Shown here piece after piece: positions 26,258 to 34,602 of a stretch of 64,000 bases of DNA. Each line of letters begins with the position of its first letter. The stretch's first letter is position 1. This DNA is from Bermanella sp044597725 (GTDB taxonomy: Bacteria > Pseudomonadota > Gammaproteobacteria > Pseudomonadales > Oceanobacteraceae): the NCBI RefSeq assembly GCF_044597725.1, contig NZ_CP139003.1, positions 3,038,001 through 3,102,000 of the forward strand. Direction: 5' to 3'. The notes beneath the pieces were generated by a model, which had not been told where the DNA came from, did not search any database, and saw only the letters and a list, made by a program, of their open reading frames with translations. Made by a program: the position numbers and the translations under genes.

Positions 26258-26872
26258 TTAGCGTTTCACCCAATCGCCAGTTAAAACGCTGTTACCAGCG
26301 AACACTTCTAATGAGTCAGGTGCTGAGTTTTCTGTGTCATTAAAGGCTACGCCAAATACAACCGTTTTTTCACAACTGTCTTTGAGTTTTTTCAATACCA
26401 AAGCATCTGCTTCGATACTAAACTTCCCCTTCAATTTACAGCCGTTAACATTTGTAGAAAACTTTCCGTTATTAGCAACCGCTATTGTGGCTACCCCATA
26501 GTCGTTTAAAAGTTGATAGTCTCCGGCCAGTTGGTTAAGGCTGGTATCTGATACCGGAACCGATTTATGCAACGTTATGGTTTTATCCTCTAGGGTACAT
26601 TCAAACGTATCGTCACCATCAATGCATTCTGCCACGCCCGCAAAATCAAGTTGAGCCATGTCATGGGTGATGGTGGCATTCACGCTGCTTGATTGCTCAA
26701 GCGCATCAGTGATAACCAACATCGCTCCGGCTTTATTTACGGTTAAACGTGCCAGCATAGCTTGGTTATCGACGGTATACGCAGCTTGGTACATACCCGC
26801 GTGTTCTTTTAAGTAATCGTTACAGCCTGTCAGCACGGCCACGCTGATTACGATAAATAGTATTCTGCGCAT
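26258..26872 (-). CDS. Hypothetical lipoprotein
   Basis: A 204-residue protein with a lipoprotein signal (lipobox LTGC, residues about 14-17) and a predicted beta-rich body containing two short Cys-containing segments (AECIDGDDTFECTL; GCKLKGKFSIEADALVLKKL). I do not recognise the family. It starts 11 bases after the exported SurE-like gene and is probably co-transcribed with it, so it may work with that enzyme at the outer or inner membrane; this is inference. Confidence 0.75.
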   Translation of the reverse strand: MRRILFIVISVAVLTGCNDYLKEHAGMYQAAYTVDNQAMLARLTVNKAGAMLVITDALEQSSSVNATITHDMAQLDFAGVAECIDGDDTFECTLEDKTITLHKSVPVSDTSLNQLAGDYQLLNDYGVATIAVANNGKFSTNVNGCKLKGKFSIEADALVLKKLKDSCEKTVVFGVAFNDTENSAPDSLEVFAGNSVLTGDWVKR

Positions 26873-26883
26873 AGCGTTGCCCC

Positions 26884-27885
26884 CTATTGAGTTAATCCAT
26901 TGAGTTTAATGGCTGTTAGTGCGGTTTTAGCACGGCTGGCTTGAACGTTGGCCTCAATAGTACTGATGGTAATGTAGCCTTGGTCAACTAATACACCTTC
27001 ACTGTTTTCATTGTTATCATCAATTAAGTCTGCATCTCGCACAAAACTCACACCGGGTTTGTCATTGTATAGGTACTGAGCAATGCCAGTGGCTTCTTCA
27101 TAGGTACTGACGTAGCCTCCTTCCAACAAACTTAGGGCAACGAAGTGTATAGCTATAGGACTTTGCGATAGATCGGTAAAAAATTGCAGCCCAATGTCAC
27201 TGGCGTTCCAACCAACGTTGGCAAATTTAAAGCCTAGGTTATTTGCCATGTCCTCGGGGGTATTGACGTTTAATCCGGTAAACTTTGGTAATAACGGTTC
27301 ACCTTCAGCACGGTTAGCTTCTAATTCTGCCAGCAACTGATTAACGGCCCCTGCTACCAATACCGCTTTCTCAGCATCACCATCGTCTGCGCTAACAGCG
27401 ATAGCTGGCACACCCCGAGCAATGGCGATATTAGCCGCGCCTAAGGTTCCAGAATTGTTGGTAATGTAGCCGAGATTATTGCCCTCGTTAGGGCCAGAGA
27501 TAACTAAATCAGGTGCCTGTCCCCAAGTTTCCATGGCGAGTACATCTATACCATAAAGTGCGGCCATCACAGGCGTGCCTGCTACAAAGTCATCATAAGG
27601 CAGCGACTCGTCGGTGTCTCCCACACAGACCTGACCTTGCTCAACTTTGCTACGGTCAACATTCACCGCTTTAATTACGTTCATTGCACCGCCTTGACCA
27701 CTTTGGCCTAAACACGGTGCGGCCATAACCACATCATGCCCAGCTTCTTTAAGCTTAGTAAAAAGTATCTGTATATTGTCGGTTTCCCAACCATCATCGT
27801 TCGTTAAAACAATATTCAAAGCACTGGCTGGCAGCGACAAACTGGTCGCTGTAATAGCAGTAGCGATCAATGTGCGTAGTTTCAT
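26884..27885 (-). CDS. Exported SurE-like 5'/3'-nucleotidase
   Basis: A 333-residue SurE-fold phosphatase with a signal peptide (MKLRTLIATAITATSLSL, cleavage near ASA). SurE motifs are clear: TNDDGWETDNI (metal-binding Asp pair), SGPNEGNNLG and NNSGTLGAANIA, which match the SGIN-GANLG and YSGTVAAA motifs of cytoplasmic SurE. It therefore should dephosphorylate nucleotides in the periplasm. It is about 90 residues longer than the cytoplasmic SurE at 38270-39007 of this window. It probably forms an operon with the lipoprotein downstream. Confidence 0.88.
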   Translation of the reverse strand: MKLRTLIATAITATSLSLPASALNIVLTNDDGWETDNIQILFTKLKEAGHDVVMAAPCLGQSGQGGAMNVIKAVNVDRSKVEQGQVCVGDTDESLPYDDFVAGTPVMAALYGIDVLAMETWGQAPDLVISGPNEGNNLGYITNNSGTLGAANIAIARGVPAIAVSADDGDAEKAVLVAGAVNQLLAELEANRAEGEPLLPKFTGLNVNTPEDMANNLGFKFANVGWNASDIGLQFFTDLSQSPIAIHFVALSLLEGGYVSTYEEATGIAQYLYNDKPGVSFVRDADLIDDNNENSEGVLVDQGYITISTIEANVQASRAKTALTAIKLNGLTQ

Positions 27886-28210
27886 AATACGTTCCTTATG
27901 TGAGTTAAGCGTTAGGGGCTCGATGAAATAGACTCTTACATGTTCTATGGAGTCAAAATGAGAAAATAAATAAGTAGACTATCTGCAGCTGGCTGTATTT
28001 GAATATCAGACTAATGGCTTAATTTAACGATTTTATGTTTAATTCGTTTGAGTAAAACCATTGTGTAGATGAGTTTATGTACTTGAGTACTGGTACATTT
28101 TAGGAGTGCTTAACAGAACTCATATTATCAGGGAGATAGCTGTTTAATGTTTACACATATGTGCTTTATCAGTAATCTCTACCAAGATTTCTCAGCCTCA
28201 AGGACGACCA
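27886..28210. other. Intergenic region, no gene seen
   Basis: 325 bases between the divergent SurE-like and hypothetical genes. AT-rich, with no open frame of note, no convincing stem-loop and no repeat shared with other parts of the window. It should hold the promoters of both flanking genes; an AAGGA ribosome-binding site precedes 28211. Confidence 0.5.
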
Positions 28211-29086
28211 ATGAAACTATTACTCCCCTTATTAGCCATCAGCTGCGTAGCCGGCTACTTTCTTTTGGATGACTCTATTGTTGAGCAAAGTTCTTCAGCG
28301 ACAGCGGAGGAACAAACTGAATTTTTACCTCAAACTCAGCAAGAAAAATGGAAAGCAGATACCGCGCTTTTTCTTTATCAAACAATCGAGAAGTACAATT
28401 TCGAATATGCAGCTAAGCACTATGTGACCGACCCTGAAGCTTTACTGCAGTTGACGGAAGGCTGGAGCTTAGAAGCCGAAAGTTATCGGGTAAAAGAGGT
28501 TAATGATCAGGGATTGGTTATGGGCTTTACCCGCTTCTGTTATCCAGAGGTCGATGTACAGGTTTATATGGTGCAGAAAGGACAGCGTTATTATGTAGAA
28601 TTTGGTCGTACTTTCCGTGAACAGGTGCGTAGCAATTCCAACCCTAAGCCATTACGTCAGTTTTGTCATGAATTCAAAGATCAGCCATTACAGGGAATGG
28701 TTATGAGTGGTGCATGGGCCGCAGACCGGGCAGAAACCCAAGTAATGAATACGTCTTCCGGGAAACGTTTACAGGTTGATGTGGTCACTAAAAAATGCGA
28801 CCAATATCCGGACTGTAGATACTTCGATGAACAAGATGCTGATGGTTCTGGATTTGTAGTGGGGGTAAGCGCTTTAGACTTCTCTGGTAGAGGCGGCAAT
28901 CTCGGTGGCAATCAGTATATAACAGTTTCGAGCCCAGACTATCCTACTATCAATCGTCATGATGGCAGCTACCGAATTTCGAAGCTTAGCAACGGCAAGA
29001 CGCGTTTAGAGCTCTCTATTCCAGAGTTTGAATCAACAAGTTTAAATGGTTATATTGATTTAGATTTACCGACTATAGATGAATAA
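28211..29086 (+). CDS. Hypothetical membrane-anchored or exported protein
   Basis: A 291-residue protein with an N-terminal hydrophobic segment (MKLLLPLLAISCVAGYFLL), then a Ser/Glu/Gln-rich linker and a globular periplasmic part with several Cys residues (FCYPEVDV; CDQYPDCRYF). I do not recognise the family. Its last 14 bases overlap the convergent globin-like gene on the other strand. The start has AAGGACG upstream. Confidence 0.75.
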   Translation: MKLLLPLLAISCVAGYFLLDDSIVEQSSSATAEEQTEFLPQTQQEKWKADTALFLYQTIEKYNFEYAAKHYVTDPEALLQLTEGWSLEAESYRVKEVNDQGLVMGFTRFCYPEVDVQVYMVQKGQRYYVEFGRTFREQVRSNSNPKPLRQFCHEFKDQPLQGMVMSGAWAADRAETQVMNTSSGKRLQVDVVTKKCDQYPDCRYFDEQDADGSGFVVGVSALDFSGRGGNLGGNQYITVSSPDYPTINRHDGSYRISKLSNGKTRLELSIPEFESTSLNGYIDLDLPTIDE

Positions 29087-29507
29087 TATCTTTGCGCATT
29101 GGTGCTAGGCGTGACAATACTTCATTTTGAAGTTGGTAATTAATGCCCACCTTTTCCATGGCATCAATTAATAACTCGACAATGCGATTAAAATCCGCTT
29201 CGTTGATGTTCATGCCCGTATGAATGTCGACCATGCTATCGCCTTTGTATTCACAGGGGCCGTCGACCACGGAGCAAAAGTGGGAAATAAACCCGTTGCG
29301 GAAATGTGTGACATCAGATTTTTTAAAATAATGAAACACTTGTTTGTCATTGGCGATGTTTTTTATAAATTCATCTACCAAGTTTTCGATGACAGCTTGT
29401 CCACCAATCTTTTCATATAGACTTTTATCTGGCGACTGCAAGTGCATGCTACATGCGGTAAGCACCGTTAGCATGAAAATTATAAAAAGCATTTTTATAT
29501 GTGACAT
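29073..29507 (-). CDS. Truncated-hemoglobin (group 1) lipoprotein
   Basis: A 144-residue protein: lipoprotein signal (lipobox LTAC) followed by a group 1 2-on-2 globin. Motifs seen are SLYEKIGGQAVIENLVDEF, YFKKSDVTHFRNGFISHFCS and the proximal-histidine region MVDIHTGMNINEADF. It should bind heme and a gas ligand (O2 or NO) in the periplasm. Its ATG overlaps the stop of the DUF3034 gene by one base (TAATG), so it is the last gene of a four-gene operon that begins with a cupredoxin-like protein. Confidence 0.86.
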   Translation of the reverse strand: MSHIKMLFIIFMLTVLTACSMHLQSPDKSLYEKIGGQAVIENLVDEFIKNIANDKQVFHYFKKSDVTHFRNGFISHFCSVVDGPCEYKGDSMVDIHTGMNINEADFNRIVELLIDAMEKVGINYQLQNEVLSRLAPMRKDIIHL

Positions 29508-30328
29508 TAGAAATACCCCGTCACTGATGCATACCAACCTTTTTGGTCTTCAATACCGGCAATAGAACCCAGATCAATCAGTGCCGCTGTGACACTCACA
29601 TGCTTATTAGGAAACCAAGCAACAAATACATCGCGCCAGTCATCTTCCCCTAAACCGAGGTTATCGGGTTTTTCTCTATACTCCAAACCAACAGCGAGTG
29701 ATTTATGAAACAAAATAGCCGCCGATGTTTCAAACTGAACCTCATGTCCTTTGCCATTGGCACCAAAGCCAAGCAAGCCCATTTGGTTAGCTTGGGTATA
29801 GCGTGCAGTTAGGTTCCAGAGTACGTTATATCCAAACGCGGCGCCTAAATGCAATTTGCTCGCAGCAAGGTAAACATCTGTGCCCTTGTCATCTTTGGCG
29901 CCCAAGGTAAACGGGACAGCAGGTGTATCCAGTTTTTTATGCTGTAAACCAGCGGATACTTGCGGCCAAGCACTATAGACTAAATCGCCGTATAAGCGGA
30001 TCTTTGCACCAATGATCGACTGCTCCAGTTCTAATGCAAGTGGCTCAACATCAAAGACTTGCTCGGCATAAGACAGCTCAACTCGGTCCATAATGTTGAG
30101 CTGTGCACCACATACATTGAGCTTAAAATCATCCACCAAAGCGCGCGAACAAAACCCAGAGCCCGAGATTTCATCTTCTGTGGCGTAACCTGCCAGTTGT
30201 GCCCAAGGTACCAAACCACCACCTGCGGAACCCTCCACGGTGGAAACCCCGGGCGTTGCTAATATTTTACCACCCGCCACACTCTGTAGAGACATGACAA
30301 GCAGCAGTATACTAATTACTTGCTTCAT
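29507..30328 (-). CDS. DUF3034 family outer-membrane-like protein
   Basis: A 273-residue exported protein (signal peptide ending near SVAGG) with the DUF3034 pattern KILATPGVSTVEGSAGGGLV and SGSGFCSRALVDDFKLNVCG, beta-strand-rich, with a terminal Phe (ASVTGYF). It is probably a small outer-membrane barrel. It overlaps the upstream GGDEF/EAL gene by 17 bases and the downstream globin by one, so it is translationally coupled. Function is unknown; the conserved neighbours point to a shared pathway. Confidence 0.82.
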   Translation of the reverse strand: MKQVISILLLVMSLQSVAGGKILATPGVSTVEGSAGGGLVPWAQLAGYATEDEISGSGFCSRALVDDFKLNVCGAQLNIMDRVELSYAEQVFDVEPLALELEQSIIGAKIRLYGDLVYSAWPQVSAGLQHKKLDTPAVPFTLGAKDDKGTDVYLAASKLHLGAAFGYNVLWNLTARYTQANQMGLLGFGANGKGHEVQFETSAAILFHKSLAVGLEYREKPDNLGLGEDDWRDVFVAWFPNKHVSVTAALIDLGSIAGIEDQKGWYASVTGYF

Positions 30329-32657
30329 AAGACTTCAACCAAGTTATAAATTCATCTGGTTTAACGGGCTTACTCAAGTAAAAACCTTGAATATGGTCGC
30401 AGCCAAAATCAGTTAGCAGCTGCAAACTCGCCGCATTTTCTACGCCTTCAGCCACCACTCGCATACCCAGTTTATGCCCTAGTTCAATAGTCGACTGAAC
30501 AATGGTTTGATCGCTTTCTGACTGATCGAGCGTCATGATAAAGCTTTTATCAATTTTCAATTCGTCCGCCGGTAGATCTTTCAATTTTGCTAACGAAGAC
30601 TGCCCGATGCCGTAATCATCAACAGAAATCTCAAACCCCACCATCTTTAGGTTAGTCAGACGATTGATGACCTGCAATGCATTTTCCATGATATCGCGCT
30701 CGGTTAACTCCAACGTAACCTGATTGGCCGGCACTTTATGCTCTGTAATAACGCTCATTAAATGTTCAATAAAGCCTTCGTGTTGGATATCTTGAGCCGA
30801 TAGGTTAATTGCGACCTTGACGCGATGGTCAAGCTCGTTCCAAACGGCTATTTGCTTTACAACCGTTTTTACAACCCACTGGGTCAAGTCAACAATTAAT
30901 CCTGACTTTTCAGCAAGGCCAATAAAGATCTCAGGATTAACAAAATCACCTTCCTTATTAATCCAGCGAATTAAAGCTTCCACTTTATCAATGGAGCCTG
31001 TCTTTAAATTCTTTTTCGGCTGATATGTCATGAATAAACTGCCATCATCAGCCGCTAAGGCCTCTTTAAGCTCCTCGATAATAGCAATACGCTGTAGATA
31101 TTCCTCGTCTTCACCGTTACGATAAAAACGAATACTTTGATTTTCATTTTTAGCAGCATTAACCGCCATGTTTACGCGACGTAATAAAGTTTCACCATTG
31201 GCATCGCTTTCCATACTATTAACCACACCTAGGTAGGTATCTAGGGTAATATTCATTTCATCAACTTTGTACGGCTGAACTAAAGCCTCATACACTGCAT
31301 CGCAATATTTTGAAACATCTTGATCTGAAGATAGACATAAAACCAACAAGAAAAAATCATTGCTGATTCGCCCAGCACTCGCTTGCGTTTGCCCTCTTGC
31401 GTGCTGCTCCATGACAAAATCATTCAGACGCTGGGCCAGTAAAATAAGTATTGAGTCTCCAACTTTGGGCCCCATGGTGTCGTTCAATTGCTTAAATGCT
31501 TTTATATCGATACCCAGCAGTAAAGTACCTTTCTGTTTTTTTACTGTTGTATCTAGGCGCTTTTGCAATGTATGGCGATTTAACAGCCCAGTCAGTAAAT
31601 CGTGTTCGGCTTGATAAACAATTTCAGCCTCACGCTGACCAATTTCTTTCCCCATGCTAACAAATGCTTGCTCTAGTTCTCTAAATTCTTGTGACTGTGG
31701 TGTGTTACTATTCAAAATATTGAACTGACCCTGAGCAATCTTTTTGGTTAACATAACCAAATTACTCAGCGGCGTAGTAATACTTTTTGCCAAAATACGA
31801 GTTGATATAAGTGCAATCAACAATGTAATAATTGCGATAAAGAGCACGGAGTAAAGTAGCCTATAATATGCTTCATTCTCTTGCTGTAACGATGCAGTTA
31901 ACAAAGCTGATAGCCCTGATTTTTCACCAAATTCGACAACTCGATGACTAAACAAAGGGTGCTCTAATGTTCTTGCATAACTGTTTTTATCAGCACTTGC
32001 TTGCTGCCAAAAGGTCCATGCCACTGCATTATTATTGAGGCTGGTTATAATGACAGAGTCCTTATCCAGCAAGCTAATATCTAACCCCATTAGTTGTTGT
32101 AACTCGGTCACTGAACTCTGGTCCAATTTAAACCCTATAACTGAATAGGCAATAAGCCTAGGTGCTTTAACTGGGAGCACCATAACTTGATAGACACTTT
32201 TTTCCACAACTAAAAATTGAGAGTTTTCGAGACGAAGAGGCAGATTATCAAGCGCTCTTTGAAATGCGTTTTTTTTAGTTTTATCTCTGGCAGCGAGATT
32301 ATTGAGTTGCCCTTCGGTATTTAAAAGCATCATAACATCAGCTTGGATGCGCTGACCGTGATTTTCCAAAGCACTAACTATGGTGTTTTCATCGCGCGTT
32401 GCCACAGCCTGTTTGAATCCAAAATCTGCTGTAAGGACGCGCGCCGCGGTAATCAGAAGTTGCTCTTTTGCGGTAAGATATTGATTAAGAACCCGCTGCG
32501 CTCCGTCCATACGGCGGTCAATATTGTTATGACTGTATTCCGCCGTGCGCAGCCAGATGCTCGCCATGATCGCCACGGTTGTCAGAAAAATGAGTACAAC
32601 AAACAGCCATGTGATCTGTGATCGAAGGCGGAGTGTTTTAATCGTAGCCAAAGACAT
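30312..32657 (-). CDS. Membrane c-di-GMP phosphodiesterase with degenerate GGDEF and intact EAL domain
   Basis: A 781-residue inner-membrane protein: helix (about 15-36), extracytoplasmic sensor (about 37-270), second helix, HAMP (about 290-345), GGDEF domain (about 355-505) and EAL domain (about 525-775). The GGDEF site reads RISNDFF, so cyclase activity should be lost. The EAL domain keeps KVEALIRW, ELTERDIMEN, DDYGIGQSSL and the VAEGVEN motif, so it should hydrolyse c-di-GMP. It overlaps the upstream and downstream genes by about 20 and 17 bases. The periplasmic sensor may respond to the cupredoxin-like partner; that is inference. Confidence 0.9.
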   Translation of the reverse strand: MSLATIKTLRLRSQITWLFVVLIFLTTVAIMASIWLRTAEYSHNNIDRRMDGAQRVLNQYLTAKEQLLITAARVLTADFGFKQAVATRDENTIVSALENHGQRIQADVMMLLNTEGQLNNLAARDKTKKNAFQRALDNLPLRLENSQFLVVEKSVYQVMVLPVKAPRLIAYSVIGFKLDQSSVTELQQLMGLDISLLDKDSVIITSLNNNAVAWTFWQQASADKNSYARTLEHPLFSHRVVEFGEKSGLSALLTASLQQENEAYYRLLYSVLFIAIITLLIALISTRILAKSITTPLSNLVMLTKKIAQGQFNILNSNTPQSQEFRELEQAFVSMGKEIGQREAEIVYQAEHDLLTGLLNRHTLQKRLDTTVKKQKGTLLLGIDIKAFKQLNDTMGPKVGDSILILLAQRLNDFVMEQHARGQTQASAGRISNDFFLLVLCLSSDQDVSKYCDAVYEALVQPYKVDEMNITLDTYLGVVNSMESDANGETLLRRVNMAVNAAKNENQSIRFYRNGEDEEYLQRIAIIEELKEALAADDGSLFMTYQPKKNLKTGSIDKVEALIRWINKEGDFVNPEIFIGLAEKSGLIVDLTQWVVKTVVKQIAVWNELDHRVKVAINLSAQDIQHEGFIEHLMSVITEHKVPANQVTLELTERDIMENALQVINRLTNLKMVGFEISVDDYGIGQSSLAKLKDLPADELKIDKSFIMTLDQSESDQTIVQSTIELGHKLGMRVVAEGVENAASLQLLTDFGCDHIQGFYLSKPVKPDEFITWLKSYEASN

Positions 32658-33300
32658 CCTCGAATGTGTTTCTAGGTTCAGGAGGATTAATAGACATCTG
32701 TACGGTTATTTTATTATTAAGTAACGTGGGTACTTTCACATTTTTACGAAAGTGCACACCCTGCTCGGCGTCGGGGTGCCAAACGGTCAAAACCTCTATG
32801 TTAGCAGGGAGACGATCAATTTGAACCATACCATCCTGCCCTGTTAAATACGCTGGAGATTCGGATACATAGATGTAACCCACCATTGAGTCATGAATAT
32901 TACAGCCCAGTACAACCAGTCCTGTTTTATCAAACAAGATTGGTTCTTTTGGTTCACCAGCATACAATTTCAGTTGAAAAGTCTTTGCTTCTGAAAACGA
33001 ATAGACATGATGGCGAATTTCGTCTGAATTAGGAAAGTTAACACGACTATTGACGGGTGCAACTAATACTTTGGGGAGAAATGATTTATCCACTTGATCC
33101 ACAATCAGTGGCTTCTTTTCAGCGTTCATACTAACGCTTGGCGCAACAAGCTCAACCACCGCATCGGGTAATGGACTTCCTGCACTGTCTATTACTAAAA
33201 CTTCTAATGCACTCGCATTGACTACCCCAGAGCCAAAGCCAGAAACTGCAACGCACGTGGTAACCATCCAGCTTTTGATGAAAGAATACATAATATGCAC
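32638..33300 (-). CDS. Exported cupredoxin-like protein (methylamine-utilization-type)
   Basis: A 220-residue periplasmic protein with a signal peptide and a cupredoxin-like domain. Possible type 1 copper ligands are the His pair in EIRHHVYSFS and Cys, His and Met in LGCNIHDSMVGY. A C-terminal carboxypeptidase-regulatory-like stretch (IEVLTVWHPDAEQGVHFR) follows. Such proteins are often annotated methylamine utilization protein without evidence for that role. It is the first gene of the operon with the EAL protein, DUF3034 protein and globin, overlapping the second by 20 bases. Confidence 0.82.
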   Translation of the reverse strand: MHIMYSFIKSWMVTTCVAVSGFGSGVVNASALEVLVIDSAGSPLPDAVVELVAPSVSMNAEKKPLIVDQVDKSFLPKVLVAPVNSRVNFPNSDEIRHHVYSFSEAKTFQLKLYAGEPKEPILFDKTGLVVLGCNIHDSMVGYIYVSESPAYLTGQDGMVQIDRLPANIEVLTVWHPDAEQGVHFRKNVKVPTLLNNKITVQMSINPPEPRNTFEDVFGYD

Positions 33301-33394
33301 ATATTTTGTTTAGAGTAGGCTTGTTTTAGTATGGCAATAACTAAAGAAAATGCAAAGTTAAGTATTCTTTTAATAATGGGAGTTTATCGACCTG

Positions 33395-33643
33395 CTATGA
33401 GTTTTTATCTTCCGCCTTTTTGACGCGTATCTTACTGCTACCGATAGATTTATTGTTTAGATTTTTTATGGCTGCCTTTGCTTCACCAGCCTTAGGCATC
33501 TCAATGAAACCAAAACCCTTAGATTCACCGCTAACCTGATCCATCACCAAATTACATGATTGAACCGTTCCAAATTCTTCAAAGATACTATTTAGCTCCG
33601 CTTCGGTCGTGGCTCTATCTAAATTACGTACTAATAACTTCAT
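33395..33643 (-). CDS. RNA-recognition-motif (RRM) RNA-binding protein
   Basis: An 82-residue single-RRM protein with RNP2 (LLVRNL) and RNP1 (SKGFGFIEM) both intact and a Lys-rich C-terminus. Bacterial members of this type bind RNA and are often cold-induced. The start at 33643 follows GGAG; an upstream TTG in frame is less likely. It stands alone between two AT-rich gaps. Confidence 0.92.
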   Translation of the reverse strand: MKLLVRNLDRATTEAELNSIFEEFGTVQSCNLVMDQVSGESKGFGFIEMPKAGEAKAAIKNLNNKSIGSSKIRVKKAEDKNS

Positions 33644-33809
33644 ATACTTCTCCAATTACTCACTATTTTTAATTAATACTGGCATATTTTCTAGTGTAAT
33701 TTAATAAATATAAACACCCTAATTACCAGTTCTTTATTCACCCGCATCATAACTCAACACTGTAGAGGATACTATTTATAACTTTTTATTCATGTCAGAT
33801 TAAGGTGGT

Positions 33810-34207
33810 TTAAGAACATGAAGTCGCCTGCAACCAAAATACGATGCATGGCATGAAAAATAATAAAACCATTCCAACCCCCAATAAATTACCTTTTAGT
33901 GGGTTAAAATCTTCGGATATTTTGCGCGTATTAAATTTGAATACGTATTTTCCAAAATAGATATCAAGGCATACCATTATAACTAGCCAAATTCCGCCTA
34001 TGGTTAAACAGTCCAAATAATGATTGGGAGAAATCCAACCTAGGGTTAACCATGTAATCACAAATATGATGGCTGTACCTGAAAAAAGCTAATAGTTTTA
34101 GCTTTCTTTTTACCGTACATTCTATGCAATATGCGAACTCGTATATTGCCATTTATTATTTCACCTATTACCAGCAGTAAGGCGACGGAAAGTGTTTTTA
34201 GTATCAT
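33810..34207 (-). pseudogene. Small integral membrane protein interrupted by a frameshift
   Basis: The 5' part opens with ATG at 34207 (MILKTLSVALLLVIGEII, then IRVRILHRMYGKKKAK) and the 3' part continues in another frame with GTAIIFVITWLTLGWISP and further hydrophobic helices up to 33810. The two join at a run of six T on the coding strand (about 34083-34088); seven T would restore one continuous frame of about 132 codons. The reconstructed product has about four membrane helices and resembles a common family of small uncharacterised membrane proteins. It could be a true inactivation, phase variation, or a sequencing error in the homopolymer. Confidence 0.7.
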
Positions 34208-34271
34208 TGAAATACTCTTATTATTAACATATGTCTTTACTTAATATAGCCGACTGTTTTGTTAAACCCCA

Positions 34272-34520
34272 ATTGCGGGGGTCGCCTACGGCTCCGACCG
34301 CACTACTTATGAAATCAAGACGATCAATCTTTGCTGAATTAAAAATTTACGATTTTCGAGAAACATTCATAAAGCAAGCGGCGTCATGAGCCATGGATGG
34401 CGAATGCGAGCTTACAGGGATCGTATTTACAGCGTCCGTGAGACTATGGATGATTCTCGGAAAGCGTGGCGGATTTTGAAACCAAATTGCGGGGGTCGCC
34501 TACGGCTCCGGCCGCACTAC
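34272..34520. repeat. REP/BIME-like repeat, copy B (short form)
   Basis: Two direct 35-bp boxes (34272-34306 and 34486-34520), in the orientation ATTGCGGGGGTCGCC...GCACTAC, flank a core of about 180 bp that is nearly the same as the right half of copies A and C (TTATGAAATC..., CATGAGCCATGGATGGCGAA, GTGAGACTATGGATGATTCT). It lacks the left tandem units and the large inverted arm. It lies downstream of rpoS and upstream of the frameshifted membrane gene. Confidence 0.82.
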
Positions 34521-34531
34521 GTCATTATTAC

Positions 34532-34562
34532 AAAAAAACCTCCATACCGTTAGGTAGGGAGG
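34532..34562 (-). terminator. rpoS terminator
   Basis: CCTCCATACC (34539-34548) pairs with GGTAGGGAGG (34553-34562) around a GTTA loop, with a single A/G mismatch, followed on the minus strand by seven T. It lies 40 bases past the rpoS stop. Confidence 0.85.
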
Positions 34563-34602
34563 CTTAAGCACTCTATCGAACAATTCTTTTGCTAATGGCT
34601 GC

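Noticed and set aside
33810..34061. 83-residue frame as a complete gene
   Set aside because: It begins inside a membrane helix without a ribosome-binding site, and the missing N-terminus is found in another frame just upstream.
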